From Telopea speciosissima (taxonomy: Eukaryota > Streptophyta > Magnoliopsida > Proteales > Proteaceae), in contig NC_057925.1 in assembly GCF_018873765.1 (NCBI RefSeq), positions 6,955,568 to 7,019,567 on the forward strand: a DNA stretch of 64,000 nt, read 5' to 3'. This document shows, piece after piece, positions 47,961-59,886 of this stretch; the stretch's first letter is position 1, and each line of letters opens with the position of its first letter. A program made the position numbers and the translations under genes. Below the pieces are notes generated by a model. That model was not told the DNA's origin and made no database searches. It saw only the letters and a list, made by a program, of their open reading frames with translations.

Positions 47961-48332
47961 GTTTTTCCCTAGCTAAAGTATTATAAAATTTAGAACAATG
48001 GAGACACTCAATCAAAATATGTGGGACATGTAATGATTGCCACATCCCTTGGAAAGATGGAAATGACCAGGGGTGCGACGATCATTTAGGCCACCCATGT
48101 GTTTGCGTGTAGGGGCGGCATGCGTTGTGCAACCGAGTGACGTTCTCTTTCCTATTTCTTAAATATTCAACTGACCAAAATTGCATTTCATTTTCAAAAT
48201 TGAAAGCTAATCTCTCAGAGTAGCCCTCACTTCTTTAACGTACAAATAAGTCATTTATGTAGCTAGAGGACCAAAATCATTTGTAGATACGTAAACAAAA
48301 ATAAGATAATATGAGAAAGGAGGTGGGTTTTT
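47961..48332. repeat. Truncated U2-to-U1 spacer before U1-6
   Basis: Begins inside the standard spacer at AAAGTATTATAAAATTTAGAA and runs to the U1 promoter. The U2 part is missing, cut at the Harbinger remnant. Contains a GTGCGACGATCATTTAGGCC stretch private to this unit. Confidence 0.75.
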
Positions 48333-48387
48333 AGTCCCACATTGGTCAGCTAGTAGAGAAAGAGACAGGAGACTAGCGTATAAATAA
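48333..48387 (+). promoter_or_regulatory. U1-6 promoter: USE and strong TATA
   Basis: AGTCCCACATTGG (48333-48345; one change in the core) and GTATAAATAA (48378-48387), 32 bp apart. The TATA is stronger than in units 2, 4 and 5. Confidence 0.87.
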
Positions 48388-48408
48388 GGGACAACAATAA
48401 AGTAATAC

Positions 48409-48569
48409 ATACTTACCTGGACGGGGTTTATGGGTGATCAAGAAGGCCCATTGCCTAGGTTGGTGACCTCCATTGCACTTGGGAGGGGTGCCCGCCTAAC
48501 ATCTCCCCAAGTGGGAGAGTGTACGTCATAATTTGTGGCAGCGGGGGTACGCGTTCGCGCGGCCCCTTC
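48409..48569 (+). ncRNA. U1: U1 snRNA gene, lone copy
   Basis: Matches the window consensus at nearly every base, including ATACTTACCTGGACGGGG, all stem-loops, Sm site ATAATTTGTGG and GCGTTCGCGC. 3' box CCAAGTCTTAGTTAAAG. No U2 partner. Likely functional. Confidence 0.93.
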
Positions 48570-48599
48570 CCAAGTCTTAGTTAAAGCATTTGACAAATT

Positions 48600-49222
48600 A
48601 CATAATTAGCCGTACCTTCTTGAAGAACTTGAGTGAATAAAATCTTCCCAAGGTTCTTAGTTGAGTAAGCAGCCACTTACACTTACCCAAACTTGAAACT
48701 TCTTTATAATCCTCATGGATGTGCTGGCCGGTAATGGTAAACAATAGAGATATATACTTTTTTTTTTTTTTTTGATAGGTAATAGAGATATATACTTGTC
48801 TCAACAGAAATAGGGGCAACATGAGGGAATTTAATATAATCTTAAAAAACTCAAAAAAGATTTTTTTGGGTGAATAAATAAACTCAAAACTTTTACCAAA
48901 AAAAGAAACTCAAAATAGATTATTGTTGTTAGAATCCATAATATGATTAAAAACCTAAGTTTCTAAGAAAGTAATAGTTAAGTGGATCAAATTGCAAACA
49001 TCAATGAAAACAAAGGCAATATGGCTTTGCAGAGTTATAGCTAGAATTTTGGGAAAAAATTTCAGTGCTACAATTGTAACAGGAACAACTACAGGGCTAG
49101 CAGCCAAAGAAATGGAATAATTCACTTCCCTTTAGGGTTCATAAATACCCTCCTAGGTTTTAGTATTTTCTAAAATACCCTTCAAGATCCCATTTCCTCA
49201 TTTTGCCATCTAATGACGCTGG
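48600..49222. other. AT-rich stretch, no gene seen
   Basis: Contains A/T runs and short TAATAGAGATATATACTT duplicates (48744 and 48780). It lies between U1-6 and the CACTA element. Confidence 0.6.
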
Positions 49223-49879
49223 AGGCACTACAAGAAATTGGGTCTACGACGGCGTTTTTAAACGCCGCTATAGATCCCAAAAACGCCGCTGTATCATTCA
49301 ACGACGTTTCTACTTTGTGCCGTAGAAACGTCGGCGAAGGTACCGCCGTTTTTGTACAACGGCGTTTTTTGAGAGTGACTGTGTAAGTGCCTTTACCGCG
49401 GCGTTTTCTAATAAACGTCGTGGAAAATGTCCTACAACGACGTTTTTAAAAGTGCCGAGGTAGGCATTGAATTTCTAATTGTTGCGACGTTTGTAGCAAA
49501 TGCCGGGGCTTAGTACACTAAAACGACGTTTATAAAAGCGCCGCTGTAGGCAATAATATTGAGGCATTTGTTAATAAACGCCGGTAAATGAGGCCTGGCT
49601 TTTTGTTTTTGCCGACGTTTTTAAAAACGCCGCTATAGGTGCTATTTTTTTTTTTTAAATTTAAGAATAGCTTCTGTATCTATTCCATTAACCTGTTTCA
49701 AATATAATAGATTCATTCTGCCACCTATTTCATATATAATGCATTCATCCATATTAATCTTTTCGACCACTTGTTTCATATAGAACACATAAATCCCACA
49801 AAATAATGATTTTACTAATGCCAAGATATATTGAACTATGTAAAATATCCATTAAACATAAAATAAAAACAGAGTCTAA

Positions 49880-50053
49880 AGTACTACGGTTCCGATACTG
49901 CAAAAAGACAAGATCCCCTCCTACACAGAATCCATAGTTCTAAGGTTCCAATACTACAAAAAGATAAAAGATCCCCTCCTACACAAAATCCATAGTACTA
50001 AGGTTCTGATACTGCAAAAAGACCACAAAGAGACCCCCTTCTATACAAAATTC
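49880..50053. repeat. Three-copy tandem repeat, period about 55-59
   Basis: Three units with AAGGTTC(C/T)GATACTGCAAAAAGA and CCCCTCCTACACA start at 49880, 49935 and 49994. Inside the CACTA element. Confidence 0.8.
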
Positions 50054-50692
50054 ATAACCCAATTAGCAAGTAAAATAATATTAGTTCATGGATCTCTGAA
50101 GCCACCAAAGTTATACTCCCAGTGAGGAAACCAAGCCCAAAAGTGAAATTCCAAGACCTGAACACCATCTCCATCCTACACAAAACCATCAAATAGCAAT
50201 ATAAACTAATTAGTAAGACTGAAGGTGACAAGAGGTATGCACAAGTACCAATAACAAAGTAAACAAAAAATTATAGGGACAGATAAACAATCCAATCAAC
50301 CATCCTTCACTGGCTTGTATAAATAAAACCTTTTCACAGATCTTCACACTCAAAGCCTTGAATTGTGCAACTTTCCTAGATGTTCTTAACTGGATAATTA
50401 AAGCTTGTCTCAAGGAGAAGTAAGCATTAAAAAGTAGCATTACTTCCTACTGAAACCTTGGAATTGCTTACATAGAGACAAGAATCATGCTTCAATCAGA
50501 AAATGCTGAGAATACCCAAATGCCTAGCGATTTTAGATTCAATGAAAATCAAGGAAATAAATGCATTTACATACACATGCACACACATGCACACAAATAC
50601 TGAAATACACAGAAAGATGAACCGGAGGTCCAAAAAACAAATCTAACACAGATCATACAATTTCAACCATCTTCTATCTTCTCGATCCTCTA

Positions 50693-52548
50693 ATGCTATC
50701 AACAAGATCGGATTTTACAACACAACAATTACCCGAATTCCAACACATCTATGGTCTCTTCATCGTGCGTGTTTATATTACTTCCCAAGAATGTCAAAAT
50801 TGTGTTAACATAGCAAGTAAAGATATCACACAACGTTGTCCCAATCAAACAGGTGCAATAGTATGGTATGATTTATGCATGTTAAGGTACTCCGATCAGT
50901 TCATCTTCTCAACTATGCAAGAAAATCCAACTTGGTATTTGTGGAATGTGAATAATGTGTCAAACCCAGTTCAATTTAATCGACTTTGGCAAATTTAATG
51001 AATGACCTTGTGAACCAAGCTGTCTTTGGTTCTTCCACTCGAATGTTTGCACAATGGTTGTGAATTATACAAACAACTTTGAGAAGACTCATGGGTTAAT
51101 TCAAGTGTACTCGATATATCTCGAATGATCGCAATAGATGCTTAGTTGAAGTTGTTGCTCATATCCCAAATTGTTGCAATGCAAAGCAATGTGGGAGAGT
51201 TCTCATGCCCAACTGTAATTTGAGGTTTGAGCTCAATGATCCTTTCTATGAATCAATAGCTGCTCCAACACCTCCATCACCTCCTTCAACTCCTCCTCCT
51301 CTTTCCTCGCCTCCACCGGCAAACAGTACAGTAACACAGGGTATGTTATGCTTTTAGGAGCTCTAGTTAATACTGATTGAAGTTTCATTTTATTTTTTAC
51401 TTCTAATTTTTTTCTATTAGAAGCAAGATTGACCCCCCTCCCCTCAAACACACACCATTGAACTTCAAGACTGTCTATTTTTTATGTGTATTCATGCATC
51501 ATTTGCTATTAATCCTTTTAAAACCAATCAATTGGATCACACATTAAAAGAAAGATTTTGGTTTTTACAGGGAAAGGAAAAAATTCGTCGACTATTGTCA
51601 TTATTATTGTCGTTGTGGCAATAACAGCAGTTATTCTTGTTTCTACCCTATTTATATGGTTTTGTATGAGGAAGCCAAAGAGTGAAATTGATGGTGAGCA
51701 ACCGTACTTTAAATCTTTCTCTATCTTTTATATTTTATTTAGGTGTCAATGTATACGAAATTTTGTATGTAGGAAATTAAAACATTTATAATGGATTGAT
51801 TTCATTATATTCTTTTGATTGTGCGAGGAATCAAGAGGAGCTGTGTAGGGAAAAACAAATTATTAGGCAAACATTAATTTCCCTTGGAAAATCTCTTGGG
51901 TGGAACATATTGTCTTCAAGTCCCTAGAGAACTAGTTTGAATCCAAAGAAAGAAAGCTTTGGCCAGCTATGCTCACTATACAAAATTGTCTGCATGTTTT
52001 CATCAAAGCATTTCTATTTGGGAAGTATTGGTTGATTTTTTTTTTTCGGGGTTGGTTGTTAAGGTGTGGCTGATATCAATGTGGCACAATCCTTGCAATT
52101 TGACTTTAATACAATAAGAGCTGCCACGACAACTTCTCCGATATGAATAAGCTTGGACAAGGTGGATTCGGTGCTGTCTACAAGCTAATGATCCATTACT
52201 ACGATACAAGCATGCAACAAAATCTTAACATATACAGTTTAAAGTTGCATTCTGAATTCTTAAAGGTGGTTTTAAATCAGTCTATACAAGTCCACTCTTT
52301 TGAGAGGATCCTCTAACACAAATAGTATACAGGGTAAGCTTTTGAATGGACAAGAAGTTGTTGTGAATAGGCTATCTAGAGATTCTGGACAAGGTGAACT
52401 AGAATTTAAGAATGAGGTGGTGTTAGTGGCCAAGTTGCAGCACAGGAATCTTGTACGACTCCTTGGCTTCAGCTTAAAAGGAGAAGAAAAGCTCCTGATC
52501 TATGAATTCTTGCCAAATGCAAGCCTCGATCACTTCATAGTTGGTTAG
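50693..52548 (+). pseudogene. Cysteine-rich receptor-like kinase (CRK) fragment in the CACTA element
   Basis: Pieces in the right order for a plant plasma-membrane CRK: first DUF26 domain part (CQNCVNIASKDITQRCPNQ, then IVWYDLCMLRYS) at 50693-50998; second DUF26 end near 51140-51240 (RNRCLVEVVAHIPNCCNAKQ, then LMPNCNLRFEL); Pro-rich hinge; transmembrane segment TIVIIIVVVAITAVILVSTL at 51593-51660; FDFNTIRAAT at 52095; kinase N-lobe [20 protein letters not shown], then [20 protein letters not shown] up to LDHFIVG at 52548. The catalytic Lys is changed (VVVNRL for AVKRL), the C-lobe is absent, and stops and frameshifts lie between the pieces. Confidence 0.88.
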
Positions 52549-54329
52549 ACTCTATCTCTGCTTCCCTTTCAAGTGTATTTCTTTCTGTTTTTTTTGAAGT
52601 TCTTTGAAAAATATCTTGTATTTTTCCGATGCAAAGAAGATACCCCTTAAGATGTCTGGCTGGAGAAGAGTACCTTTGATTTTACAAAAGATTATCACTA
52701 CAGAACCTGTGAGATCTGTATTTCAAAGACACTACTGCATCAGTAGGAAGACACAAAAAAACATCTCATCAGATGATAGTAACCATCTGGTTCAAAATTC
52801 AATTTGCCTGAAGCTAATAGTCTTATGAGATGAACCAAATTCCAGGATTTCATACAAACAAGCTGATTTTTGGTACCTAATCTAATCAATTTAGTATTCA
52901 GCATTAATGCATAGCCAATTGCAAAAAAAAAAAATGAAATAGCAATTGTGACTTATAATTTAGGCCCAACTAATATCTTTGGAAGAAGAGAGAGAAAAAG
53001 GACAACAATATTCCTCAAGAACAGCAAGAAAAAGAATAACAAATGCAAGTTTGACTAATTCTAAGAAATGTTCCAAATTAAAGACCTAATCTATCATCAA
53101 ATAGAGCTTTCACTACAATACAATTACTTATGGTTGCAGGAATATGAATACTGAATTGCCATTAGTCTAAGGTTTCTTGGAAGAATTGATCTTTGGATAC
53201 TATGTTATCAAGGATTTAAATTGTGGAAAGTGTTGAGGTATAACATACAAGAGAAAAATGAATGCAAGGTGAAAACATATTTAGCTCACTATTTAGGCAA
53301 ATTGGCTTAAGCCGGTGCCGGGGGTTTGGGGTTTGTTTTCACATGCGCTTGTTGTTCAAAGTTGGGGTTTGTTAAAGAGTAGGAAGCAGATTAAAGAGTA
53401 GGAAGAAGACTGTCAAAAGAACCCAAATCAAACTCAAAACTAATCCATGCAACAGTTCAAATGAAACTCAAATCTTGAAAGTACTGAAAGCATACCTGTA
53501 CAGATAGACGGACAAAAAAAAGCCAACTAATGCAATGGCCTCAATTATCAGCTGTTCAAATGAATGGGTAAGTAAAATCAATATATATAGTACTTCAGAT
53601 AAAAATTAAAATAAAAGGGAGGGTTGATCTGTTTAGCCTTTTTCAGCCTTGGGGTGGGTTTGCATTTTGAGTGAAAGAGTGAGAGAGTGAAGACATCATG
53701 AATATACTGGTGATCCATTATAATTGTTATACAATATAATACAATATATTGCTTCCAGATTTCTGTAAGCATTCTCAAATTTGGTGGTTTTAAAACTTGG
53801 CCTAAAGCTTTTGACTAGTGAATAAGGACTAGATCATAGTAGATGGAGCTGTTCTTACTTACGTAGTCTCAATGTAAACCTAATAAACCTGCAATAAACT
53901 CTAAGTCATTCAATTCTCAGGTAACTTTTGCTACAATAAACTCTATTTATTTATTTCCCCTTCCTGTTTTGTTGGTGAGAGTAGACACTCTTCTCAATAC
54001 TGTGTAATCTTTTCTTTTGTTTTATAATATTTCTCTTCTCATAAAAAAAACAAAAAAAAACTTTGAATAGGAAACAATGTGACATCGTTTTCTCTCTTGC
54101 CCATTCTCAAAGAGACTCTAGGTAGCAGGACCTCTATGTCTTATAACTGAGCACCTAAGAGACTCTTCCCTCCTGAACCTTTTATCAAATTTGCTTTTCT
54201 CCAACCAGACCACCATTGAGGATTAAAAATTCTTCTTATCTATCTTTTCCATTACATGCTATTTCATATGACTGGCTAAAAACCAATGCAATGACCCCAC
54301 TCACCTTATGCATAACATCCAGAGATGGA

Positions 54330-54470
54330 TATCTAACCTCAGGGCTGCAATCTCATAACCCTACCCCATTACCATGCCTAATAAAACCCAATAAACCATC
54401 CCAGAAGGAGATGGATATCTAGCCTCAGGCTGCAATCTCATAACATCCAAAGATGGATATCCGACTGTTT
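54330..54470. repeat. Short repeat GATGGATATCTA/CTCAGG..GCAATCTCATAAC
   Basis: AGATGGATATCTAACCTCAG (54322) recurs at 54410 and partly at 54453. Inside the CACTA element; minor. Confidence 0.6.
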
Positions 54471-55142
54471 CTACAACTTGAAACAGTCGATTTTAATAAG
54501 ATATTTATCATGAGATGTGATCTTCATAGAAGGACTTGATTGGATGATATAGGTCTGGGTATGACAGGGGAGATACAAATGATTGGGATTAGGGAAGACA
54601 AAGAAATTACTGAGAAAAGAAGCAATGAATGGCAGGTAAGAGCAGGGCCCTGTTTTTCATTTTTTTAGATCAAGGTGCTCTCCATTACTGAAAGCAGACA
54701 TCCAATAACTGTCCTTTTCATTTTTGTCTCTTTTTCTTTTCCTTCATGTTCCTCTAATTGAGAGGAGACTCAAGAACTAGTCTGATAGGGAGAGGCTTTG
54801 CAATAAATATGAAAGATCCCACACATTGATAAGCTATTGTGCCAACAAACTAATTCAAAACACCCAAATATCCTAGTGGGTAGCATCAATTTCGACATTT
54901 TTCAAAAAATACAAATGCAGTCAAACTGTCTACCCAAAAACTGATACACTTAAATGATTTATAACTTAAAAAAAATATCTTATCTGTAAGCTTTGGCATA
55001 GATCTGTAGGAAAAGGGATGGTGGGCGGAAGCAAATCAATTGTATAGAATTTTGATGCAGGAAATATGTAGGTCAAGGAGGTTCTACTCCTCTAAAAAGG
55101 GATGGTGCCGGAGGAGCACAATTTAATCATTTCATCTCGCAA

Positions 55143-56163
55143 TTGAATCCTTCTTCATCGTTTCGATCACCTCAGCAAACCCATTCATCTGCCTTCTTCC
55201 TACCAGGAGCTTCAAATCAAGAATACCATGAAGCGCCCCACCATGGACTGTTACAAAATAAGACCTTCCAAGGACTAATGCAACTACTTGAACTTCAAAG
55301 CAGACAAGTAATTCCTCTTCTTCCACTGCATTGCCGCCAATCTCTTCAATCTCACTTTTTTTCAATAGCAGCATCAATAATAGCAACAATGTCAACAATA
55401 ACAATACCAATTGTCTCTCTTAGGGTTACTAATTCCCGACAGTTCAATGGAAATGGTGGAGAAGGAAATTCCCTCTTTTCTTCTAACCTAATGGGTGATC
55501 ACATTGGGTCAAGTGTCTCTTCTCTTTACAACAATTCAAGACAAACTGAAGTTGTTATTCCTCAAATGTCCATTGCTTTGCTTCAAAAAGCTGCTCAAAC
55601 GGGTTCAACGACAAAGCGTGGAAGTGGTTCTTTGCTTAGAGGTTTTGGCGAGTTCTTCATTAAGTGGTCCTAAACTGACAGTCTCACTTGACGTCTAATT
55701 TTAGGGCTAATTTTGGAGGTGGTGGGGTGAAACATTGTCACAGATGGAAAATGAAAATCATGTCCAAAATCTAATGAATTCTCTAGCAAATGGTGGCTCC
55801 TCCATTTTTGGAGGTGCTTCAGGAGGAATCCCTACCTTTAGAGTGAATTGTAATAGTGGTGGACATGAACAATAGACCAATTTTGGTGGATTCAATACAA
55901 ACAGAATGTCATTGGAACAACAACACCATCAGAATACCAATTTTGGAAACATGGAAGAACCCAAGTTGCATCAAAATGTTACAGTGAGTCTTGGAGGATC
56001 TGATAGGTTAACAAGAGACTTCTTAGGTGTTGGAGGGATGGTAAGGAGCATGGGAGGTGGGTTATCACAAAGAGAACAACATGGTATTGACATCAGTTCC
56101 CTGGATCCAGAAATGAAGTCGGCTTCTGGTCGATCCTTTGGAGGCAGCGCTAATCATCTTTAG
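55143..56163 (+). pseudogene. INDETERMINATE-domain (IDD) factor C-terminal fragment in the CACTA element
   Basis: Matches the variable C-terminal half of plant IDD C2H2 factors: HHGLLQNKTFQGLMQLLELQ, an Asn-rich run, PQMSIALLQKAAQTG (the usual MSATALLQKAAQMG) followed by LLRGFG, and LTRDFLGVGGMV (usual TRDFLG(V/L)G). The four zinc fingers and nuclear signal are absent. The pieces lie in different frames, so it is decayed. Confidence 0.82.
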
Positions 56164-58210
56164 TAAAGATGATCTTGGCAAATAGAAAGAAAAAAAAAAA
56201 TTTAGGTAAGTGACTCAAAAACGTAGTCAATTTGCTTTGGGGAAGGGGAGAAACTGTGATGTTTTTGCTTAATAATAGTACTCTCAAAGTACATGTGCTT
56301 ATAAGTTCTTCCCTTTATACCTCTTTCTGTGAGTAGCTGTTTTGATTATAGATGGTGATGAACTGAGAATAGTTACTTTTATTTTCTTCTCTATCCTTTT
56401 TGTTCTTCTCTTTTTCTGGCTAAACCTAGAAAGGAGAGTAACTCAACAGAAATAGAAATTTCCTTCATGTTGAGTTCATCTCAAGTATATAATGCAGATG
56501 CGGTTAGCTTCATTAATTTGGCTTGATCATACACATTTGTTGGGCTATTCAAGCACTCTTAATCTCTTATTGTGGAATTTCATAATGTGGGTGGGTATTA
56601 ATCTCTAGTCGTACGCCATTGTTTGTATACAAGGGATGCCATTATTTGTTTTCTATATCTTCTTCGACACTCCCATTACAGCACACCGAGATAGAGAAGA
56701 GAGAGAGAGAGAGATATTCCTTCATGCACCTTCAAAGGTGGAAAAGAAAAAAAAAAAAAAAAAAAAAAAAACAGAAATCTTGGGTGGTTTCTTCAATTTC
56801 CTCTTTAAAAAAAGAAAGTGTCCTACCTGTTACCTAATAGTAAAGAATATAAAAATGGTGAATTTGAATTCTATGGGATTGGGTTGGGTTGACACTTCTC
56901 CTATTGTCTTTCTACGTTGACTCCTATTCACTAGAATAGCATCTCTCCACTCCACTCTTCTCCTCTCCCCTCCTCCACCTTTAACCATCCTTTTATGTTT
57001 TATAAGTTTTACCCATCTCTTTAACTGCTCTATTTTATATTGATTGCTTGCTGAAATGTCAACATCTTCTCTTGGGTTCTCCATCTTTCTCCTCCTCTCC
57101 TTTTTCGTGAATTGACTCAATCATTGACAGAGAAGTTAGTGGCGGTCGATCTGACTCTATCCATAGTCCATATGACCATACCCAGTAGTATTAGTACTGT
57201 AGTCTGATATATCAACACCCCACAGGCCATAAAGCTCATGCCCTCAAAGCGATGCTGACGATAATCCCCATTACAATTCTAGAAATCAAACCCATCTTCT
57301 TTGGTGCTTAAACGAAGCAAAAGAATCGAATGAACGAAGACGAAAGAGAAAAGTAGAAAATACTCTCCCCCTTAAAGATCAAAATCACATTACATATATA
57401 AACATAAGCAAATCCAAAGACAAACACAGAATGAATCGAAGCAGAAACACAGAGAGCAATAGAGAAAGGAGAGTTTAAGATTAAAAATAAATAAATTTAA
57501 AACAACAGAATTAACAATAGAAACCCTAAACAAAAGAATTTGGACAAAAAACTTGAAATACTAACAACAGATCAAATACAATAACTAACACTTTCTGACA
57601 AATCAAAACATCTAAGAAAAAAGCAGAGAAGAAGGGTTTAATGGGATCAAACCTTGTGGGACTTGCGAGAATTGGTGTCGCCGATTCACCGTTGCTCTGT
57701 CTTTGGAAAGGGATTTCAGAGAAGTTTGACGGTTGAGAGGGGAAAAAGACTTGAGAGAACTTTGAGAGAGAGATGGAAAGAGCGGGGGAAACGAAAATGT
57801 TTATGGATGGAGATGGAAAGCGCGGGGAAGTGAAAAGATTTTGGGGTTTTTGTTCGCTGAAAACTATTACTTTATACGGCGTTTATAGATAAACGCCGTT
57901 GTATTTTGAAATACAACGACATTTCTTTGAAAACGCCGTTAAAAAAAATATATTAAACCATTATTACACAGTAAACTCCAGTGGCGCTTGTTAAAAAACG
58001 CCGCGAAAATTGCTTTATTTAATGGCGATTGTGATAAAACGCCGTTATATATTTATATATGACGGCATTTAAACCCATGCGCCGTTATACCTTTATATAT
58101 GACGGCATTTTTATTAAAATGTCGGTATATCTTCACATATGACGACGTTTGTAAAATATGCCGCAATAACTCAACCCAAAGTGCCGTCATTGCATCAATT
58201 TCTTGTAGTG

Positions 58211-59501
58211 AGGGTTAAATTTGAACTTGTACCCTTCTTCTTTAAATGAAGAACCAGACCAAGGTGTGGGAGAAATTCCAAGAAGACCATCTGAACGAAT
58301 GGGAGAAGAAGGTTTGAGGGAAGAGGATAGGTTTAGGGTATGGGTTTCCATGATCTCATGAAGAGGGGATGATGGGATAAGGATTAGAGTATGGGTGGTC
58401 GAGGTAGTGATCCGATTAGAAAATGGGGGGAAGTACTGCAAGAGGGATTTGACATGGATTTACCAAAGAAGATGAAGATGGAGAAGATGAAGCAGAAGCG
58501 GAAGGGAAGAAGGAGCCATCCGAAATTTGTTTGCAGTATTTCGGCTCGAAACATTCAAGATCTGAAGAGATTTATCTTTTTTCTCTTTGATCCCATTTTC
58601 CTTAGACTTGGACAATTACAACCATTGCGCTAATTCCTGTTGTTAATCAAACCTGGGTACATATCCGGTTTGGGTTTGGCGGCCACCCATGGGGCAGCCG
58701 ATTGGACCAGTTGGATTGACCATTTAAGGAGTTGGCCTTTACCCTTAAGGTCTCTTCCCTTTCTGTGATTCCTATTTGGAGTGGGACACTCTAAGGATGC
58801 GGGGACTGATTATATATAAATATAATCAAGTCACCCCAAAACCTAATTGCATTTTTGCACCATTAAAGTCTCTCATTCTCAAATTTGTTCACTAAGTTAC
58901 TAGTGTGTTCTCTGTGGGATTTCATCTGTTCCCAAAGATTTGTGGTGTGAAGTTCTTCTTGGAGATCAAAGTCTTTCAAGATATTTAGAGATTGAAGAGG
59001 ATGGTTTGAATTCGTAAACCTTGTAATCAAATCCGTACGAGATCATTCCGATGCATTCCTATCTCTATTTAGGTACACCCTAATGGGTGGTGATTTGTTT
59101 ACACCTGCAATAGACACTCACTCAGGAGATCGAAGTCTTTCAAGATATTTAGAGATTGAAGAAAATCGTTTGAATTCGTAAACCTTATAATCAAATCCGT
59201 ACGAGATCATTCCGATGCATTCCTATTTCTATTCAGGTACACCCTAATGGGTGGTGATTTGTTTACACCTGTAATAGACACTCACTGAGGCTTATTTCTG
59301 GAAAGATAAGACAAGATCCTCAATCCATCAAAAACTTCACACCACCTTTCTTTATGGAGAAAATAAACCATTTTATTGGTTAGAGAATCAAAGATAGGCT
59401 TCACACCACCTTAGTACTTGTGAACTGTAAATGCAATCTCTGGCAATAGTTCTCATATGCTCATGTGAGGAGGTCAAAGCTAAAGAAGAGAATGATCGCT
59501 A
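58211..59501. other. Sequence between the CACTA element and U2-6
   Basis: A short open frame at 58391-58633 continues from the CACTA end and is not convincing. The rest leads into the U2-6 upstream region, which shares AATAGTTCTCATATGCTCATG with other U2 copies (59444 on). Confidence 0.5.
58961..59287. repeat. Tandem duplication, 2 x 164 bp
   Basis: GGAGATCAAAGTCTTTCAAG at 58961 recurs as GGAGATCGAAGTCTTTCAAG at 59125. The copies are nearly identical through CACTCACT(C/G)A, so it is recent. Confidence 0.9.
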
Positions 59502-59554
59502 GTCCCACATCGGCTAAAGGAAGAGCAAGGATGAGTGGATAGGTGTCTATAAAA
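59502..59554 (+). promoter_or_regulatory. U2-6 promoter: USE and TATA box
   Basis: GTCCCACATCGG (59502-59513, perfect) and CTATAAA (59548-59554), about 34 bp apart. Confidence 0.9.
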
Positions 59555-59579
59555 TGGAAACAAAAACGATTAACAAAGC

Positions 59580-59775
59580 ATACCTTTCTCGGCCTTTTGG
59601 CTAAGATCAAGTGTAGTATCTGTTCTTATCAGTTTAATATCTGATATGTGGGTCATAGACCCACATGATATTAAATTAATTTTTCTTGGGGGAAGGCCCA
59701 CAACAGTAGCTTGCTACTAGGGTCTTCGAGCGTTGCCCATGTGTTGCACTACTGCACGGGCCTGGCGTACCCCTA
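59580..59775 (+). ncRNA. U2: U2 snRNA gene, unit 6
   Basis: Full length. GTAGTA, stem IIb GTGGGTCATAGACCCAC, Sm site AATTTTTCTTGG and the CATGTGTTGCACTACTGCACGGGCCTGG terminal hairpin are intact. Minor changes: ACTAGGGTC and GAGCGTTGCCC. Strong promoter. Likely functional. Confidence 0.92.
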
Positions 59776-59886
59776 CAAAAGCTAATTAAAAAGTTTTGTA
59801 AAGATCCAAATCTGACGGCTTAAATAAGGTTACCATAAATCTTGAAGGTTTGGTGGGGAAAACGATTCTGGACTTTGGATTGTTTT

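Larger units (their letters stand above)
49226..58210. mobile_element. CACTA (En/Spm-type) element, 9 kb, carrying host gene pieces
   Basis: Ends CACTACAAGAAATTG and CAATTTCTTGTAGTG, with a 3-bp duplication AGG (49223-49225 and 58211-58213), the hallmark of CACTA elements. Subterminal zones (49240-49640 and 57870-58190) are packed with AACGCCGCTATA/ACGGCGTTTTT motifs in both orientations, the usual transposase-binding arrays. No transposase is recognisable, so it is non-autonomous. It carries fragments of a CRK receptor kinase (50.7-52.6 kb) and an IDD factor (55.1-56.2 kb). Stretches 52.9-55.0 and 56.2-57.8 kb show no gene. Confidence 0.93.

Noticed and set aside
52300-52548. Functional receptor kinase
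   Set aside because: The kinase stops after the N-lobe, the catalytic Lys position is altered, and stops separate the domains inside a CACTA element.
56700-56780. GA and poly-A runs as a coding Lys-rich tail
   Set aside because: Simple repeats inside the CACTA element; frames through them are compositional.
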